Below are positions 11,206 to 22,336 of a stretch of 64,000 bases of DNA, in pieces. This DNA is from Ophiostoma sp. CBS 140.51 (lineage: Eukaryota; Ascomycota; Sordariomycetes; Ophiostomatales; Ophiostomataceae). Positions within the stretch are counted from its first letter, which is position 1. The number at the start of each line of letters is the position of its first letter. Under the pieces are notes generated by a model, which did not search any database, was not told the DNA's origin, and saw only the letters and a list, made by a program, of their open reading frames with translations. Both the position numbers and the translations under genes were made by a program. The stretch lies in assembly GCA_029298735.1 (NCBI GenBank), contig JANSLP010000091.1:39733-103732 (forward strand), read 5' to 3'.

Positions 11206-13124
11206 ATGGATTTGTAAAGTTGAAGGGATCCAAGGAGCGGTTCGAGGGGCAGCTGGAGAGCTCCTCCCAGCCTCGTTTGCTTCGATCTGGACGTACGCGC
11301 GTTGATGTAGGGAAGCATCTTGCCCGTTTTTGCTGAACGCCCGTCGCCCGTACGAGCGTCCGGCGAGCTGTTTGCAAAAGGGTTGTATACCGAGTAAGAG
11401 GGTGGAGGAAGGCCCGTCGTAATAGGAGATATGGCGGTTGCGCCTCGGGGCGAGTTTGTTGTCGTTGTTCGTTTCGTCGTCTGGTCGATCGAGATTGGAA
11501 GAACGACGAAAAAAAAAAGAGGATGAGAGGAAAGGTCGTCAAGAGCTCTACGAGGAAAGCTCTGCCGTCTACGTCGAGTATCTGTGTTTGTCGTGAAGAG
11601 AATAAAAACAATGTTGTCGCAAAGGAAGAGCTAACGTTCCGACTTCGTGTCGTCTACGTATGGTCCGTCAGTTTTTTGTTGAGATGGAAAAGAAGAAAGT
11701 GGGCAAAAAGGTCCCCCCCAGCCTGGCCTTAGCTTGGCCCCTTGGGGGACCATGTGCTGGCTGGTCCTTCCTGCCAAGCTTGCCTGCCCCACGCGAACCC
11801 CAAGCAGTCATTGCCAAAAAAAAAAAAATCTCGGGGAGCTTGCTGGCAGGTTCAAGTGACAGTGAGTGGCACTGATGTCACAGCCACTCACTGATGTCAC
11901 ACCGGCAAGAGCGACCCTAAAAATGGCCGTTTTTGGCAGCAGCAACCCCCCAACCAACTAAAAAACCATTTTATTAGAGTATTACCGAATCAGAAGCCGC
12001 GCTTGCTAGCATGTGAGAAGCCTTGCTTCAACCGCTGGTCAACCGCTATCAAACAGGAAAGAGCCAACAAAGTTGCGCCTTCCTCTCGGAGACAACACGT
12101 CCTCGAGCAACATAACATGTGACCATAACGTCCGACGATGGAAGGCACGAATGAGCAAGCTACAAGCAGTTACTTGAACACATGACACGTTTCACGAGAT
12201 CCAATAAATAAGACGAGATAAGAAGCGCCATCAAAAATGGAAGGAGCCTTCGGCGCACATATCCACAGGTACAGTATGGACAAGATAGTTTCACGATACA
12301 CCGGATACGGAAGCAGCATAGAGCACACAAAGCATCAAAAGTACAAGAAAATAACAGACTAACGTTCGAGTTGTTTATCTTTATTTTGTATTATCCATAT
12401 CCCAGTCCAAACGCCTCTAAAGATAAAAAAACCCACACCCTGATGTACATGGGAATATGGGCTTGGAAAAAAGACCTTCTCAGTGCGGGAATCGCAAAGA
12501 GTACGGGCAAAATTACATGACAAAAGAGAAAAAAAATATGAAAAAAGCACCATCAATAACCCGAATACACCAACCACCAGTCCTTTGAAAAACGAAAAAT
12601 AGGAAGGCGGGCGAGGCCGTGGTATCTGTCGGGGGAGTCGGCGATCGTGAACGCGAGAGAATCGCCAGGTGTGTGACCTAGACAATCTTTGCATAATGTT
12701 GGGCCGTGTCTCCTCATCGATAGAGAGAAAAAGATGTCGCCGTGAAATGGTTTTTTTTTCTTTCTGTAATCCCAGCGAACCTCAATGAAGATTGGAGTGA
12801 GAAATGCAACCGTCGTATAGAACAAAAACCGAAAGGGGGTAGGGAAAAGAAGAGTTTCGGTTTGAGAATTAAGAAAGAGATAGCCAAATGGAAAAAAGGA
12901 CGTAGGCCTGCCCCTAATAGAGCCATACACCTTGTTGTAAAAACGAGAGTATAATTTTGTTGTTGCTTTTTTGCTGAAAATGGCTCTTTAGATGGCAGAT
13001 GCAGAAGAACCGTGAGATACTCCCGGAATCATGTCGATCTGGACCTGGAGCTTGACGGTAGGGGGTTCGAAGATGCAGACTTAAGCTTAAGGACCATTTT
13101 CAACGTCTCAATGTCTTGCCGCTC
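11206..13124. other. intergenic between ALE1 start and the GDP-mannose transporter stop
   Basis: The part next to ALE1 (about 11206-11660) should be its promoter and leader. The rest includes a notable inverted/direct repeat at 11860-11901 and an AT-rich stretch of about 12200-12960 that probably contains the 3' untranslated region of the transporter gene. No protein family is recognised on either strand. Confidence 0.55.
11860..11901. repeat. 11-bp inverted repeat interlaced with a 13-bp direct repeat
   Basis: CAGTGAGTGGC (11860-11870) and its exact reverse complement GCCACTCACTG (11883-11893) flank a 12-nt loop. The 13-mer CACTGATGTCACA occurs at 11870-11882 and again at 11889-11901. Both copies contain TGATGTCA, one base from the CRE/bZIP palindrome TGACGTCA. 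It lies about 660 bp upstream of the ALE1 start codon. Confidence 0.85.
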
Positions 13125-14561
13125 CTATGCGTTGGCTGCGTCCTTGTTGCTCTTGGCGCTGGCGCTCATCACGGGCTGGTTGGTGGTAGGCAGCGAGAGG
13201 GCCTCCTGGGCCTTCTGGCGGACCTTGGCCCAGGCGTACAGCAGACCACTGACGAAGCCGATGGCGATGGCCGACACGCCGCCGACAGTGACGGGAGCGT
13301 CGAAGAAGATGAGGCCGCTGATAGCAATGGGCAGCTTGTTGAGGGCGCCAACCATCGAGTAAGTCGTCGACGACGTCACGCGGACACACCATGCAGAGCA
13401 GTAGGAGATGGCAACGGCCATGAAACCAGAGTAGCAGATACCAATCATCTGGCTCGTGCGGGTCTCCTCGGGGAAGTTGCGCGCCAGGTTCTCAGAGGAC
13501 CAGTCCTCGGCAATGAACGAAAGAACCAAAAGAATCGGCACGCTCATCATGTTGTTATAGAGCATAGCTATTGAGGGGGGGGAAGAGGTTAGGTTAGCAC
13601 GTGGTCAAATCATCTGGGTAATGTAACGGTGAGGGGCAATGGGTGAAAATACGTACTGTCCTTGTCCTTGGTACCCAGGTTCTTGATCATCTTACGCATG
13701 CCGAGCAAAAAGGTAGCAGAGCAGAAGACGTTGGCGCCCATCCAGGCGTAGCCGAGGTTGAGGGTCGAGACGGCCTCGTTGGCGACAGCCGGGTGCGCAC
13801 CGCTGAGGGCAGCGCGCACGTCAGACCATGCGGCAATGACGGAACTGAAGACCATCAAGCCGAAGGAAAGGACCGTCAAGGGGGTGATGGTCTGGCCGAA
13901 CCAGAGCATCTCGCCGTATGCAATGACAATGATGGTCAAGTTCTTAAAAATTGTGTAAACAGGGACCGAGAGGAACTGCAGGGCCTGGGCACCGGTGTAG
14001 ATCATGCCGACGAGGAGAGCCGCGATGGGGATGACTGCGAGCGGGCAATACGTTAGCACAAAGTGTAGAGGAAGGGAAGGGAGGAAGGGAAGTAGATATG
14101 TGCTAACGGGGTAAAACAAACATTTCTTTGCAATCTTCCACGAGAAAGGATCCAGCGGGAGGACGCCAACAAGCCAACAGCCGCGGATACAGGCAACACA
14201 GACCATCGACTAAAAAGACAGGTTAGAGGGGAGTTACAAACGCAGGAAAGAACGAAAAGAATGGTGAGAGGCTCTTTACCTGGATCGCGAGGTACAGGAA
14301 GTTCATGTTCCAGTCGCTGCCAGACACCAGGTACTTGTTCACGACCGTCATGCTAATGGAGGCGATGCAGTAGGCAACGACAGAGATAACGGGGCTGTTC
14401 TCAATGCGCGCAAGGTCGATCCGCTTGGCAGCATGAGACGTCGTCGGCGAGCCCGATCTGAAGCTCCGAAGAGGGTTCGGGCGGCCCGGGTAGTCATCCT
14501 TCTCGTTCTCAGACATACGAACGACGTAGTCCTCATTCTTCTTATCCGACACGTTCGTCAT
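13125..14561 (-). CDS. VRG4: Golgi GDP-mannose transporter
   Basis: Four exons, 14561-14280, 14209-14122, 14034-13657 and 13567-13125, give 396 aa. It is a nucleotide-sugar antiporter that imports GDP-mannose into the Golgi lumen for mannosylation of proteins and lipids. The family-defining GALNKLP motif is intact in the last exon, followed by a conserved FFDAP stretch, and the N-terminal SVVAYCIASISMTVVNKYL helix is typical. The hydrophobicity pattern fits about ten membrane helices after a hydrophilic N-terminal tail of ~60 residues, longer than in yeast Vrg4. The chosen ATG (14561) follows a CT-rich leader; an earlier in-frame start would add only low-complexity residues. Orthologues are called VRG4 in yeast and gmt in moulds. 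Loss is expected to be severe or lethal from family knowledge. Confidence 0.95.
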
Positions 14562-16084
14562 CTTGGGCGAGTTGACGGTGGACGATTGGGGAGATGGTGT
14601 CGAGTAATCAAGTCGAGGAAAGGAGGAATTGGGTTGCTCGCTGGGAAACTCGAAATAACTGTCGATGTTGACGCTGGAAACGAGGTACTTCGACGCGATA
14701 AAAGGGGGGGTTCGAAGAGGAAAAGAAAGAAAAAGAAGAAGAAAAGGGGGACAAAAAGCACAAACAAGAAAAAGAGACCAGGGTCCCAATGAGAAAGAGA
14801 AAGGAAACGAAAGAATAGAAAAGAAATACGAAAACTCGTATTGAGGGTGTGATGCGAAAACAAATCCCAACAAAGGAAGATGCAAATGGCAAAGAGGCGA
14901 TGTAAAGAAAAAGAGAGAAAGGAGGAAAGGGAAAAGAAGCGAGATAGTCTCAAAAGGGAGGAGACAAAAACCGCGAATTAGGGAGGTACCGGCGCGTGTG
15001 CGATAGGGGAGGAGCGACACGCACTACCAAAGAAGACACGGCAGCAATTAAAAAAAAAAACTAGAGGATTTGATTGCAGAAAAAGAGATGATATGCAGTA
15101 AAGCGAGTGTGCAAAGCACGCTGAAGGGGGGAGGAAATGCGGTAGAGTGGAGGAAAGGAGGCGGATATGTGGAGCGGGCGCAGCTTCCCCCTTTTAACAC
15201 GACTTGACACGGAGTCTAGAGGGCGGCGCCTGCTGTCGAATAGGAAGTGGGCAGGACTAATGCACCTGCAAAAGGGGCGCGCTGGGAGGTCTGTATTGGG
15301 TTTAATTACGACTATTTTTTTGACGCTGTCGCGGGAAAGAGCGACCAAGAGACCTCAGACGAAAGCTTGTGCAAATCGGCAAGCGGAAGAAATCGAGTTA
15401 AAAAGAAAGTACAACAGAATACTTGGGCCGTGGACAAACGGGTATCAATGGGATAGCACCGTCTTTTAGGGTAAGTAGTCCTGGTACGGGAATGTGACAA
15501 GAAGCAAAGAGCACACCACAGACCTGGCTCGGTCCTTGACGAAGAGGACGCGCGTTGGAATGCGACGATATTTGGCGAGACCCCTGTGGGATCTTCCATT
15601 TTAGGGCACTAGCAGCGTTGCTCATGAGGCCCTATTAGGGGACTCTTCGGCGGTCGTCTCCGTTCTGAAACATAGCGCCTGGCACACGCTAGCGACCAAG
15701 CTTGCAGGTATCACGGCACACTACAGAGAGACTACAGAGACTACAGAAACAACAGACGACAACGACTTGCGAACGGAGACTATCAACCTCAAACCGCGTC
15801 CTTAACAGAGTATTTTGATGTACCTTTCAAGCAACCAAGACAAAGTCTATCTTCATCCGAAGCCGGGCTGAGTGAGAATGGCCTTAAGCATCGGCTTATT
15901 GGCGGGCAATAGCACAAGTTAACCAGACACGATGACGACAAAGATTCCATAAGAGAAAAGGAAAAGGCTTCATCAAGGTCGCCCATGGGGCATAGCATAC
16001 TGCTATAAATAATTATATAAATATTGAGGTATCCTCTCGATGCATCACAGGCATTGCTTGTGCCCGCAAAACGGTCCAGGCGCC
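14562..16084. other. intergenic between transporter start and SDR stop
   Basis: Purine-rich on the plus strand from about 14690 to 15060, that is a pyrimidine-rich leader for the minus-strand transporter gene. The remainder (15100-16080) shows no recognisable coding sequence or RNA gene; the part near 16000-16080, with an AT-rich run around 16005-16025, probably belongs to the 3' end of the SDR transcript. Confidence 0.55.
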
Positions 16085-17915
16085 TCAGACGCCCATGTCC
16101 AGCATCTCTTCGTCCACGTCAGTCTTATTGTCGCTGACTGATTCGCCTCCTCCAATAGCCGTCGAGCCTGTGCCAAGAGCTGTCGATGTAGCTGTCGTAG
16201 TCGTTGAACCTCCCGAAGAAGCCGGTCCTGATAATGACGCCGATGCAGCTGTAGCTGTAGCTGCAGTTGTAGATGCCGCACCTGCTGTATTAGACGTAGT
16301 AGCTGCCGCCGCTGCCGCAGGTGCTGCTGCTGCATCGGGTGGCAAAGGAAAGTTTAAATGCTTCCAGTCCTCAATCTCCTCTGTCACCGATCGCATCCGG
16401 TCGCGAATGCTCTCAATGGCGTAGCTACCTAGCGGCAGGCGCATCGGCGGGAACGAACAGTGGGCCAGCTGCCACACTAACTCTGCACACTGAACGACGC
16501 TGGCCGGCTGGCGGTCACCCAGCCATTGAACCATGCGTGTTGCATGCAGCGACGGTGCCGATGGGTTGGCATATGTTTCGCTGGGCGGTTTGATGAGGAA
16601 ATGGCCCCAGGTGGGCAATGGGTTGGTATTATCACCCCGGTTGCCGCTGCTTCGACCCATTCCTCCTCCGTTGCCACCACCGCTTGTTCCTGCTCCTCCC
16701 CCCGGCAGCTCGCTGGCCTCCAAATGTTGGTCGTCGCGCCGCATCAGTCCCGGCTCGACCAGCGTCGCCTTGATGTTGAAAGCATCCACCTCATAGAGCA
16801 TGGCTTCAATGAGACCCTCGACTGCATATTTGGTCGCACAGTAGGGACCCAGCCCCGGCACGCCCAGTGCACCTGCGGTCGAGCTGAAGATGAGGTACCG
16901 CCCACCGCTGCCACTGTTCGAGCTGTAGTTGTTTTGTTGCTGCTGCTGTGATTGTGGCGCCCCCTGCTGCTGCTGCTGCTGGTTGTGCTGCTGCACCTGC
17001 TGTTGGTGGAGCATCAGCTCGTGCTGTCGCCGGAAGATGGGCAGCGTCGCCTGCAAAATGTGCAGTGTGCCCATAAAGTTGGTCTCGAACTGGTTGCGCA
17101 GTTCGTGCTCGTCCTGGTCCTCGCACGCGCCCACCACGCCGTATCCGGAACAGTTGGCGACCACGTCGATGCGGCCGAAATGAGCAAGTGTGCGCTGGAC
17201 GACCCGTTCGACACTTTCGCGGGCACGTACGTCGCACAGTGCGCCGAGACAGCGCATCTTCTTCTTGTCCGCAGCTGGAGTGGTGCTTGTGCCCGCGACT
17301 GCACCTGGTGCTGGCGTCGTGACAGGCGGCAGTGGTGATGATGTCGAGGCCACAGGGGATGTGTCGTCATCTCCGGGGCCATGTTCCGCCTCCGATGCCG
17401 CCAGAGCTTCCATGGCTGCTATGGACGTCTCGTGTGTGCGGCCGACGGTCGTCACGTAGTCGCCGTGTGCGAGTGCCGACTTGACCAGTGACCGGCCCAT
17501 ATGGCCAGTGCCTCCAAAGACCTAGACTGTCAGTAGACGAATCAATAGAATTGGAAAGTTGGGGGCCACGTACAATCCACACCAACGGCTTGGTCGGCGT
17601 GTCGGGCGACGGCGGGTCGCAGCTGGCCGGCAGCCGTACTCTGAGCTTGTTGGTGCTGCTGCCGCCGGGCGTACCGGCCGTACTGGTATTGTCGCCACGA
17701 CCGCCGCTCGCTGCCGCTCCTCCTCCTCCTCCTCCTCCAACTCGTCCGCTGGCACCAGCGCCTGGTGTGCTCGTCGTGCTACTCGGCGGACTAGGGTCGG
17801 TGTACACGGCCTCTTCTGCTGCGCCTGTTTCTGCCATGATAGGCATGCCCTGGACCGACGCCCCCAGGAACGCCTCGTCCAGAAGCCCGTCGTAGTTCAT
17901 ATCGATCATCTTCAT
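16085..17915 (-). CDS. short-chain dehydrogenase/reductase with low-complexity insertions
   Basis: Two exons, 17915-17574 and 17521-16085, give 592 aa. Residues 1-107 form an acidic then Gly/Ser-rich N-terminal region; the Rossmann core follows. Core motifs: GGTGHMG dinucleotide-binding loop (117-123), NCSG (238-241, replacing the usual NNAG), the serine of SSTAG (about 328), YCATK with Tyr341 and Lys345, and EPG after the next strand. These support an active NAD(P)-dependent oxidoreductase. Three stretches interrupt the core: a Pro/Thr/Ala segment (about 159-201), a Gln-rich run (about 287-311) and a Gly/Ser/Asn run (about 379-415). A classical SDR is ~250 aa, so these insertions and the N-terminus account for the unusual length. 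The C-terminal DRMRSVTEEIEDWKHL segment recalls a fungal SDR subgroup of unknown substrate. An alternative start is the Met two codons downstream. Confidence 0.9.
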
Positions 17916-19437
17916 TGACGAGAAGAATAAGTAGCGATGCCGAGATGTGTTTGTCTCTGGCGCCTCGCCTGGCCCTTTGAGCCAAAATGAGTATCCAAAA
18001 ACAGAGTGCGATGCTAGTAGAGCAAGAAAGTGGGCAAGAAAGTCGCCGTTCAAGAGAATGATATGCGCCGTATGCAAATGGGTATAATAGAGCAGAGTGA
18101 AGGTTGAAAAGAAAGGTCAAAAGAAGGCTGCAAAAAAAACAAAGAGATGTCGTTGATAATAGTCCGGCCGAGCCCAGTAGCTTTTGGTCAGTGCGGAGAG
18201 TGTGGAGGAGGGGCTTGCAATTGGGATGGAAGGAACCCTTGGCCTATACCTTCCTTTCTTTAACTCTTTGTTTTGTCGCTCGCTTGCAGATATGGTCCCT
18301 TGCACCTTCCGAAATAAGGTGTTAATGAAAAGGTCTATAATGATCCAAGCATGCTGCCGTTGTTTATGTGCCTTTTCTGGGGTAATATTGGACAAATGTT
18401 GAAATATAAGATTGTTTCTTCCGGAACTATGGTGAAGGCGTGCCGTCCAAGTGGCTGTGAGTCTCTGCAGGGATGCAATTTATTGATTTCAGGGTGCAAG
18501 ATGATCAGTGATAATCCGGAGCTGTTTGAGTTGAAAAGAACAGTGGAAGATGTAAAGAAAGATTAAGAAACAAAATACCAGAAAAGACCGGTGGAATAGA
18601 GATAAACCGAAGACGACACTGAGACCCCACGCCTCAACTGCCGATGGTCGGCTCCGGAACGTTTCCATTGCCGTGTTTTTGGTGAGACACGGCGCTAAAA
18701 GACCTGTGAACAAAACACAATGGTTACACTGAAAGACCGGATGAAAGAGGCCGTCGTGGGCCTTCATACAACTACTCAAAGCACTCGGGCTCCTATAAAC
18801 CACAGGTCAGATAAATGCATCTTCTCCGACTCGTATATATTCATTTCAGTGCAAGATGCACGTTGCCGTCGACCAAGAAGACAGTCTCGGAAATCCAAGC
18901 CGTAGCACGTGATCGCCTTCACAACAAAAATCATGAATTGGAATCAACGATCCGACCATGCCGTGCACTCAAGATTATAGCTAATGCAATAATGTTCAAA
19001 GAGGATTATATCATAAAAGACATTTTCATTGTGTTTCATCCCGGTATGGCTGGCTGGGTTGGGAATGCTCCCTTCCAACGAGTGTAAATAAAGTAATAAT
19101 AAAAAGATATCAATTTCCCAGCACCTACAATCTACTTCGCTCTTTCTCTCTCTGTCTCTCAGGCCCCCAGTACTACTTCTTCTTCAAGCCATTCTTTCTC
19201 TCCAGAATTTCTCCTCGTTCCTTTTCGTCGTCCTGCAACACATGAACACACGAAAAAAGAGACAACTCTCGGGATAACAAAAATTACACTATGCTTTGTC
19301 GTTTCAAGAAACAAGGGTGCCTTTTTTTCCTACCGTAAAGAAAGAAGGCGGTCGGGGTGGGTGGACATAAAGGTCGTGTGGGGGTGCGGTAGGATAAGGG
19401 GTGTGTGTAAGGGTGACGGGGCAGTGGTTGGGCGGGC
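17916..19437. other. intergenic between SDR start and SAR1 stop
   Basis: Contains the SDR promoter on the left and the SAR1 3' region on the right. I see no family, tRNA or long ATG-initiated frame. A GCACGTGAT E-box-like site lies near 18905; a second copy of that octamer context is found near 21164. Confidence 0.55.
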
Positions 19438-20395
19438 TTAAACGTAGTTGGACAGCCACCGGATACCGTCGCCGTAGCCTTGCCGCATCACGACGGAGCA
19501 CATGAACACCTCAATGGGGCGGATGCCCTCCAGTGGGATCTTGCCCTTGCCCGTGGTCTGGTAGACGCCCAGCTGGTGGCGCAGCTCGTCCTCAGAGACG
19601 GCGTCCGGGTGGTCGATCTTGTTGCCGAGGATGACAAAAGGGACCTTGGCAAGCTCCTCCATGGCGAGGAGTGCGTCGAGTTCGGCCTTGGCCTCGGGGA
19701 AGCGCTCGTGGTCCTTGGCGTCGACGAGGAAGACGATGCCGTTGACTTCGGGGAAGTAGTCCTTCCAGAGACGGCGCGCTGAAGGGGACGTGTTAGCAGG
19801 TATCAATTGGCAGAAGAGAGTTATGGAGGACTCACCCTGCTGGTGACCGCCGAGATCAAAAGTGGTGAAGCGGACGTTGCCAATGGCAAGCTCCTCGGAC
19901 GCTGCGAGATGTATGTTAGTTGTGTGTCCTTCTTTCACGTGCGATATGGTCGAGATGTCGAAATCGGATAGGGAGATGACGAACTGGGATGCAGAGTAGG
20001 CTGCAGGATAGCGACACGGTCGTTCTAGAGGGGGCAAGCAGTTAGTATACTGGTGACATCGGTGACGAGCAGGAGCATCATGTACCTACCTTCAGCATGT
20101 GCAGCAGGGTGGTCTTGCCGGCGTTGTCCAGACCCAGGAACAGCAGCTTGGCGTGCTTGTTCAGCAGGCCGAGCGATGACAGAACATCGTAGACTAGAAG
20201 AGGAGAAATCCATATCAGCATTTGTCTTGAGAAGTTGCCTGCCTATCTCGTCTCCCTCCGCAACGGAAGATGGACTCGGTCCGCTCGTGTCACCGGAATC
20301 GGCATCGGCCTCGGTCCATCCTCTTTGCTGAAGCGTAAGCTGAAAAGGTTGTCTCCTCTCATCGGCGAGTACATACACCAGTTAACGATCCACAT
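19438..20395 (-). CDS. SAR1: COPII small GTPase Sar1
   Basis: Five exons, 20395-20377, 20193-20090, 20024-19985, 19901-19836 and 19778-19438, give exactly 189 aa, the usual Sar1 length. Sar1 is the ARF-family GTPase that recruits Sec23/24 to ER exit sites and starts COPII vesicle budding. Visible motifs: the N-terminal amphipathic start MWIVNWFYD, P-loop GLDNAGKT (27-34), the switch I region around HPTSEEL, DLGGHQQ switch II, NKID for guanine recognition and the CSV motif near the C-terminus. The first exon holds only six codons plus one base and would be missed without its neighbours. There is no lipidation signal, as expected for Sar1. All splice phases close without a frameshift, and nothing appears degenerate. 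Confidence 0.98.
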
Positions 20396-22336
20396 GGCGA
20401 CGGTCGAGGTTGTGTGTTGTGATGTGAGTGGGTAGAAGTAAGTTGAAGGTCGGTCGGGGAACCCGGGTTCAGTCGGCCGATACGATAGGGGCAAGTTGTC
20501 GAGAAGGGAGCGGTAAACGGTCTCTCTTGGTCTGTCGAGGTCGTCGAGAATCCTAGCCAGAATACGGGTTGGAATGGCGTTGCGCAGGGTTGATGGGGGA
20601 GTTTTGCGTTGGAACAACGGAGAGCGGCAGGAAGAGAAGATCAAAAAAGGAAGGTTAAGTCGAGTTGACACCAGAGTTGTTGCGAAGTGGCGCGCACCAG
20701 GGGAAAAAAATTAACGGGAAAGGTGTGTTCTGAGCGTTCTGAGTGGTGTTCTGGGTGTTCTGTAGGATAAGGAGAGCAGGCAGGGGAGCAGGCGATTCCA
20801 GGCGGCCGATGGCCACTAAATAGGTCTGTTTTAGGGGGACTTTCTACGACAAGAAGAGGACAGATAAATCGTGGGAGGCAAAACATAAACAGATGCTCTC
20901 CAAAAGGCCACGCAAATACCTCTAGAACACGTTAAAAAGAGCCAGTCACGATAATTATGTCAAGGCTCTAACACTAAACAGAAATTGTTGCAAATAAGGC
21001 GCAGCAAGAGATCACGAGAAGTGGCAGTTGAGAAAGAGAGGAGCTTCGGAAAATGGTGGTCCTGAAAGTCGTTGTAGCAGGCGTAATAGACTAAAATGAC
21101 AGCGAAGATTCTCCTCCGTGGTTGCGCAAAAGGCCAGACAGTTTGCTGCCATTGCTGCAACTAGCACGTGATATGCCTTGCTTTTCAGGCTACCACCACC
21201 ACTTCCCACCCAAATTCCGCTATCAGTTGATGCCAGCTTTCCTTCGGGTGACTCCACCTCCGAAGGACGGGAAGGACCACAGACAAATTAGCGCCAAATA
21301 TGGAAGACCATTCGACTACCGACGACACAGAATCACCGAACAGCCTCGTCGCTTGTCGTCCACCACGTTTCATGGGCAATAGAGACCAGCCTCAACCAAC
21401 AGTAAGCGGACAGTTGTTCAACATCAGGACAGCATATAGAGAAGATTGTAGTAAAGGTTCATGAGTCATTGTCATTTATCAATTTCCGTCTGCAAAAGAT
21501 AGGCCTGCAGCGTTATGAGGTAAATGGGTATCCTAGCTATGTTGAGAAGCCCTCTCTGCTCCAGGTGAAAATCTGCCAAAGGGAAGAAAGATTATGCAGT
21601 CGTTAAGTTATAAGAAGACAAAATGCAATAGGAGAAAAAGAACGTAATAAGAGATAATGAAAAAGAAATGAGAATAAAAGTAACGAGAAGCCATCAGGCA
21701 GAGGCAAGCTTCATCGAAACAAGCCCTTTGCATGGAGTTTGTATGTACAGTTTGAGACCTCTGTTATTCCATCTCTCACAAGAGAGAAGAAAGCAGGGAA
21801 GAATGGTAGAAAAAATGTGTGTATGTGCCTAATAAAAATGTGTAGGAAAAAAGAGAATGAACAGGTGCGGACAGGCAGAGGCTGTCGCTCAAGAAGAAGA
21901 AAGAAATAGGTATAAAGATATAGAAGAGGGGTCAAACGGCAAGCTTGCCAGATGAAGGCCAAGAAAGCAGTGACAAAGAAGAAAGAAAGAAGAGAGGCAA
22001 GAAATAAAAATAGGGAGCAAACAAAACACACGTTGAAAATGCAAGATAGAAAACGACCACCAATGATGCGTTACAGGGGTTGTAATGAATAAGGTATTTG
22101 CAAGAATAAAAAACCTTCCCAGATGCAAAATGCTGTTCGGACAAAGGAAATTAAAAACGAGAGGTAAAAAAAGTGCTATCAAAAAATCAAATAAACCTTT
22201 CCCATAAGTAAACAATGTGCCTCTGCTTTGTTGCGGGCAATGTGGGGGGTATGTAGGTAAAAAGCAAAATGCGCCGGTTCCCAGTCGTCATTTGTTTTGT
22301 TTTTGTGGAGTTCGTAGGCATGATTGTGTTTCTGGC
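20396..22336. other. intergenic between SAR1 start and the acidic-protein stop
   Basis: The first ~500 bp should be the SAR1 promoter and leader. From about 21590 to 22200 the plus strand is A/G-rich, compatible with a 3' untranslated region and spacer of the minus-strand gene that ends at 22337. No further gene is recognised; minus-strand frames here are only Phe/Leu/Ser low complexity. Confidence 0.55.
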
